8,726 nt of DNA from Armatimonadota bacterium (GTDB lineage: Bacteria > Armatimonadota > SYMT01), in assembly GCA_020696885.1 (NCBI GenBank), contig JAJFMS010000198.1, forward strand, positions 1 through 8,726, read 5' to 3'. Positions within the stretch are counted from its first letter, which is position 1. The number at the start of each line of letters is the position of its first letter. A model generated the notes under the pieces. It was not told the origin of the DNA, did no database searches, and worked only from the letters and a program-made list of their open reading frames with translations. The translations under genes and the position numbers were made by a program. Below, piece by piece: positions 6,486 through 8,726 of the stretch.

Positions 6486-6612
6486 GCGATCAGGCTCCCC
6501 GTTCAAACTGTGAATTTCGAACTCCGAAGCTCGAATGGAACCACCGGTACGACCCACGATCAGGGCAAAAGACCGCGACGGCGCCGAGCGGCTGTCCGGC
6601 CGTAATCGGAGG
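6486..6612 (-). other. Junction between epimerase and transferase frames, probable frameshift plus translated intergenic DNA
   Basis: Between the end of recognisable epimerase sequence (FREGL, residue about 299) and the transferase start, the open frame encodes about 41 residues that resemble neither family. By hand count only 25 of these 41 codons end in G or C, clearly fewer than in the flanking domains. In the alternative frame the epimerase would end with DYGRTAARRRRGLLP and a TGA at 6560-6562, about 315 codons from its start, the usual family length. A net gain of 1 or loss of 2 nt (mod 3) near 6605-6612 would explain both. The stretch also holds a hairpin and a ribosome binding site (GGGGAG, 6495-6500). 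A genuine fusion with a linker remains possible. Confidence 0.6.
6516..6535 (-). other. Hairpin inside the epimerase-transferase junction
   Basis: On the minus strand TTCGAGCT and AGTTCGAA pair over 8 bp (one G-T wobble) around a 4-nt loop, TCGG. It lies between the alternative-frame stop at 6560 and the GTG at 6485. No T-run follows, so it is more likely an intercistronic RNA structure than a terminator. Its presence supports the view that this stretch was an intergenic spacer. Confidence 0.35.
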
Positions 6613-7505
6613 CCTTCGCGGAAATGCAGCGTTGGCTCGTACCCCAACAGCCGGCGCGCCTTCGAGATATCGGCGAGGGAGTGGGGCACGTCTCCCGCCC
6701 GGCCTGCCTTATAGGCCACCGCCGGAACGGTTCCCAAGATGTTGGATAGCTCTTCAATCAAGAAATTCAAGTCGTGGCGCTCGCCGCAGGCGATATTGAA
6801 CAGCTCGCCCGACACTCCGCGCGCCTCCAGCGCCTTCAGATTCGCCTGGACCACATTGCCCACGTAGGTGAAGTCGCGGGATTGCGTGCCGTCGCCTTCC
6901 ACCGTCAGAGTCCCGCCGTCCAGCATCAGCCGGATGAACGCCGGCACCACCGCCGCATACAGGGAGGCCGGGTTCTGCCGCGGCCCAAACACGTTGAAGT
7001 AGCGCAGGCAGACCGTCTCGATCTCGAACAGGCGCCCGAAGACCTGGCAATACTGCTCACCCGCCAGCTTGGCCACCGCGTAAGGCGACTTCGGCATCGG
7101 GGTCATCTCCTCTTGTTTCGGGAGGAGCGGGTTGCTGCCGTAGGCCGAAGAGGAGCCGGCGTAGATGAACCGCCGCACGCCCGCATCTCGCGCCGCCACG
7201 AGCATGGTGAGGGTGCCGGTGACGTTCACTTCGCTGCTGGCCAGCGGGTCCTGGAGGGAGCGCGCTACAGAGGGGAGCGCCGCCTGGTGGTACACCGCCT
7301 CGCAGCCGCGCACCGCCTGCGCCGCGGCGTCCCGATCCGTGACGGATCCTTCCAGCAGCTCCACGTGGGCTCGCACGTGCGCCAGATTACCGCGCTCCCC
7401 GGTGGACAGGTTATCCAGCACGCGGACGGTGTGCCCGTTCTCTAACAAGCCGGTCACCAGGTGTGACCCGATAAACCCTGCTCCACCCGTTACTAGAACT
7501 CTCAC
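6560..7505 (-). CDS. UDP-sugar 4-epimerase of the WbpP type (SDR), C-terminus apparently frameshifted
   Basis: This cytoplasmic extended-SDR enzyme inverts C4 of a UDP-hexose; its closest family is WbpP/TviC/Gne (UDP-GlcNAc/UDP-GalNAc and the uronic acid forms). Visible motifs are the NAD-binding GGAGFIG (7-13) with Asp31, the WbpP-like HQAALPSVARS loop (73-83), SSSAYG (118-123), the catalytic pair Tyr142/Lys146 (YAVAK), RYFNVFGPRQNP, GDGTQSRDFTYV and the late DVPHSLADISKARRLLGYEP. Translation starts at GTG 7505, the residue before RVLVTGG, with a GGGG tract 7 nt upstream. After FREGL the sequence departs from the family. The end is placed at the alternative-frame TGA (6560); as read, the frame does not stop and continues to 4698. 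Only the extreme C-terminus is affected, so the enzyme may still work. It probably supplies a precursor to the neighbouring transferases. Confidence 0.85.
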
Positions 7506-7616
7506 TAGACTACCCCGTGCTAAGTGTAAACTTCGATCCTGGAAAGATGCGGTTGATGGTCGGACCGGGTTTCACGCGCTCACGCCGCCAGTTGCCTGGG
7601 TTCCCTGCCGCGGCTG
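7506..7616 (-). other. Spacer between the GT4 gene and the epimerase gene
   Basis: This 111-nt gap holds no open frame I can support. I see no convincing terminator or promoter in it; TACACT near its downstream end resembles a -10 box but lacks a -35 partner at normal spacing. The two genes are therefore probably co-transcribed. Confidence 0.4.
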
Positions 7617-8726
7617 TTATAGCCCTGCAAACTCGCGATAAAGTGCCCGCAGGTCCTGCTCCAGGCGGTCCACGGACAGCCGTGGGAAAACGTGGGCCCG
7701 CCCCTCGCGTGCCATCGCGGCGCCCTGCTCCGGGTTCTCGAGCTGCCAGCGAATGCCTTCCGCCAACGACTCCGCGCTTCCGGAAGGCACCAGGCACCCT
7801 GTGCGCCCCGGCGACACCAGGTCGCCCACGGAGCCTACCTCGGTAGCTACCACCGGCCGGGCCGATGCCAGAGCTTCGATGATCGTGACCGGCAGGCCCT
7901 CGTTGAGCGAGCAGAGGACCGCCACGTCCAGATCCGCATAGATCTTTGGTAGATCGGAGCGGAACCCGAGAAACCGCAGGCACGGACCGCTTGCCTTACT
8001 GGCGAGCGTCTCCGCATGTCCTGCCATGTCGTGCGCCACGATGCGGAATCCCTTCTCGCGGGCTTCCTGCTCCACACTGTCCCGCAGGTCGCCGTCGCCC
8101 ACCACCAGGAACTCCGCGTCCGGCCGCTGGTGCGCTACCAGGAGCGCGGCGTCCAGGAACAGCGAGTGCGCCTTGATCGGCACCAGGCGGGCCACGATCC
8201 CGATCAGGGGCACGCCAGCCCCAATGCCCAGCTCCCGGCGGAGCTCGCCGGCATGGCGCTCCGCGGAAAGGAACGGCTCCAGCTCCAGCCCCAGCGGGAT
8301 CCGCTTCATCTGCTCGCGCCGGCCCACGCCGAAGTTGAGGATCTCTCGCTCCTGCGCCTCGCCCAGCACCACGATCCGGTCGGTCGCCCGCGCTAGCGCA
8401 CGTTCGATCCGCACCAGCACCGCGGACTTGCGCTTGGAGAAGTAGCCGTGGAACACGTGGCCGTGGTAGGTGTGCACCACGGACGGCACGCGCGCCAGCC
8501 GCGCCGCCAGCCGCCCCACCGCCCCCGCCTTCGCCAGGTGCGTGTGCACGATGTCCGGCCGGTACCGGCGGATCTCCCGGTAGACGCGGTGTACGGTCGG
8601 CAGGTCGGACTTGAGCGAGATCTCGCGTCCCAGCCCGGCAATCCGGGTGAACGGCACGCCGCGCTCGGTTGCCAGACCTTCCATGCTGCCTTCTCGCGGA
8701 CCGACGTTGCCGGTAACGAGTACGGA
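7617..8726 (-). CDS. Glycosyltransferase family 4 (GT-B fold), 5' end cut off by window edge
   Basis: This is a retaining GT4-type enzyme that transfers a sugar from an activated donor to a lipid-linked acceptor at the cytoplasmic face of the membrane. The frame is open to the right edge. The 14 codons before the first internal ATG (8684) read SVLVTGNVGPREGS, which matches the normal N-terminal region of this family, so 8684 is not the start; roughly 35 residues with the true start are missing. Visible features, counted from the edge, are the acceptor-side HTHLAKAG and HTYHGHVFHGYFS motifs, the second Rossmann domain beginning GIVARLVPIKA, FLVVGDGDLR, and the donor-binding EX7E motif Glu276/Glu284 (EGLPVTIIE) followed by RPVVATEVGS. 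Similar enzymes occur in exopolysaccharide and O-antigen clusters. TAA at 7617-7619 ends it, 111 nt before the epimerase. Donor and linkage cannot be read from sequence. Confidence 0.93.
   Translation of the reverse strand, partial: SVLVTGNVGPREGSMEGLATERGVPFTRIAGLGREISLKSDLPTVHRVYREIRRYRPDIVHTHLAKAGAVGRLAARLARVPSVVHTYHGHVFHGYFSKRKSAVLVRIERALARATDRIVVLGEAQEREILNFGVGRREQMKRIPLGLELEPFLSAERHAGELRRELGIGAGVPLIGIVARLVPIKAHSLFLDAALLVAHQRPDAEFLVVGDGDLRDSVEQEAREKGFRIVAHDMAGHAETLASKASGPCLRFLGFRSDLPKIYADLDVAVLCSLNEGLPVTIIEALASARPVVATEVGSVGDLVSPGRTGCLVPSGSAESLAEGIRWQLENPEQGAAMAREGRAHVFPRLSVDRLEQDLRALYREFAGL

Noticed and set aside
7617..8684. ATG at 8684 as the start of the GT4 gene
   Set aside because: Codons upstream of it to the window edge are open and encode VLVTGNVGPREGS, a normal part of this family, so the gene starts outside the window.
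1..8726. CRISPR arrays, insertion sequences, tRNA/rRNA genes, integrases, anti-phage or toxin-antitoxin genes
   Set aside because: I read both strands and found no regularly spaced direct repeats, terminal inverted repeats with a transposase, RNA gene signatures or matching protein motifs.

Overview
The window is GC-rich DNA that appears to come from a Gram-negative, non-model bacterium. No rRNA, tRNA or other phylogenetic marker is present. The gene content and base composition would fit Gemmatimonadota or a similar high-GC phylum, but this is a guess. All seven genes I can support lie on the minus strand, so transcription runs from the right end of the window to the left. The long plus-strand open frames are rich in His, Gln and Arg and are antisense shadows.

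In order of transcription the genes are: a GT4 glycosyltransferase whose N-terminus lies beyond the right edge (7617-8726); a WbpP-like UDP-sugar 4-epimerase (about 6560-7505); a WecA/MraY-type sugar-1-phosphate transferase fused to the membrane and Rossmann part of a CapD/FlaA1-like protein (4698-6485); an O-antigen ligase/Wzy-type polymerase (3315-4670); an unrecognised membrane-anchored or secreted protein with a Gly/Ser linker (2545-3225); a CpsB/YwqE-type PHP phosphatase (1633-2400); and a secreted right-handed beta-helix protein that runs off the left edge (1-1359). The left-edge gene is easy to miss because its frame has no stop inside the window.

Together these look like part of a polyprenol-linked exopolysaccharide, capsule or O-antigen locus. 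The WecA-like protein would start the repeat unit on the lipid carrier. The epimerase would supply a UDP-HexNAc or UDP-hexose, and the GT4 enzyme would extend the unit. The Wzy/WaaL-type protein would polymerise or ligate it, and the CpsB-type phosphatase would reset a Wzc-like tyrosine kinase encoded elsewhere. The beta-helix protein could bind or modify the product outside the cell. The specific sugars and partners are inferred, not seen.

The most notable points are these. First, the epimerase and WecA frames are joined into one 935-codon open frame (4698-7505), apparently by a small indel near 6605-6612; a hairpin and a good ribosome binding site with a GTG start sit inside the supposed linker. 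Second, the WecA-CapD fusion lacks the catalytic dehydratase half. Third, the unrecognised gene at 2545-3225 has its own strong terminator and a repeat/palindrome block at its promoter. Fourth, the leader of the beta-helix gene carries a possible sigma-54 promoter with an 8-bp palindrome about 100 bases upstream. No CRISPR array, insertion sequence, integrase, RNA gene or anti-phage system was seen.
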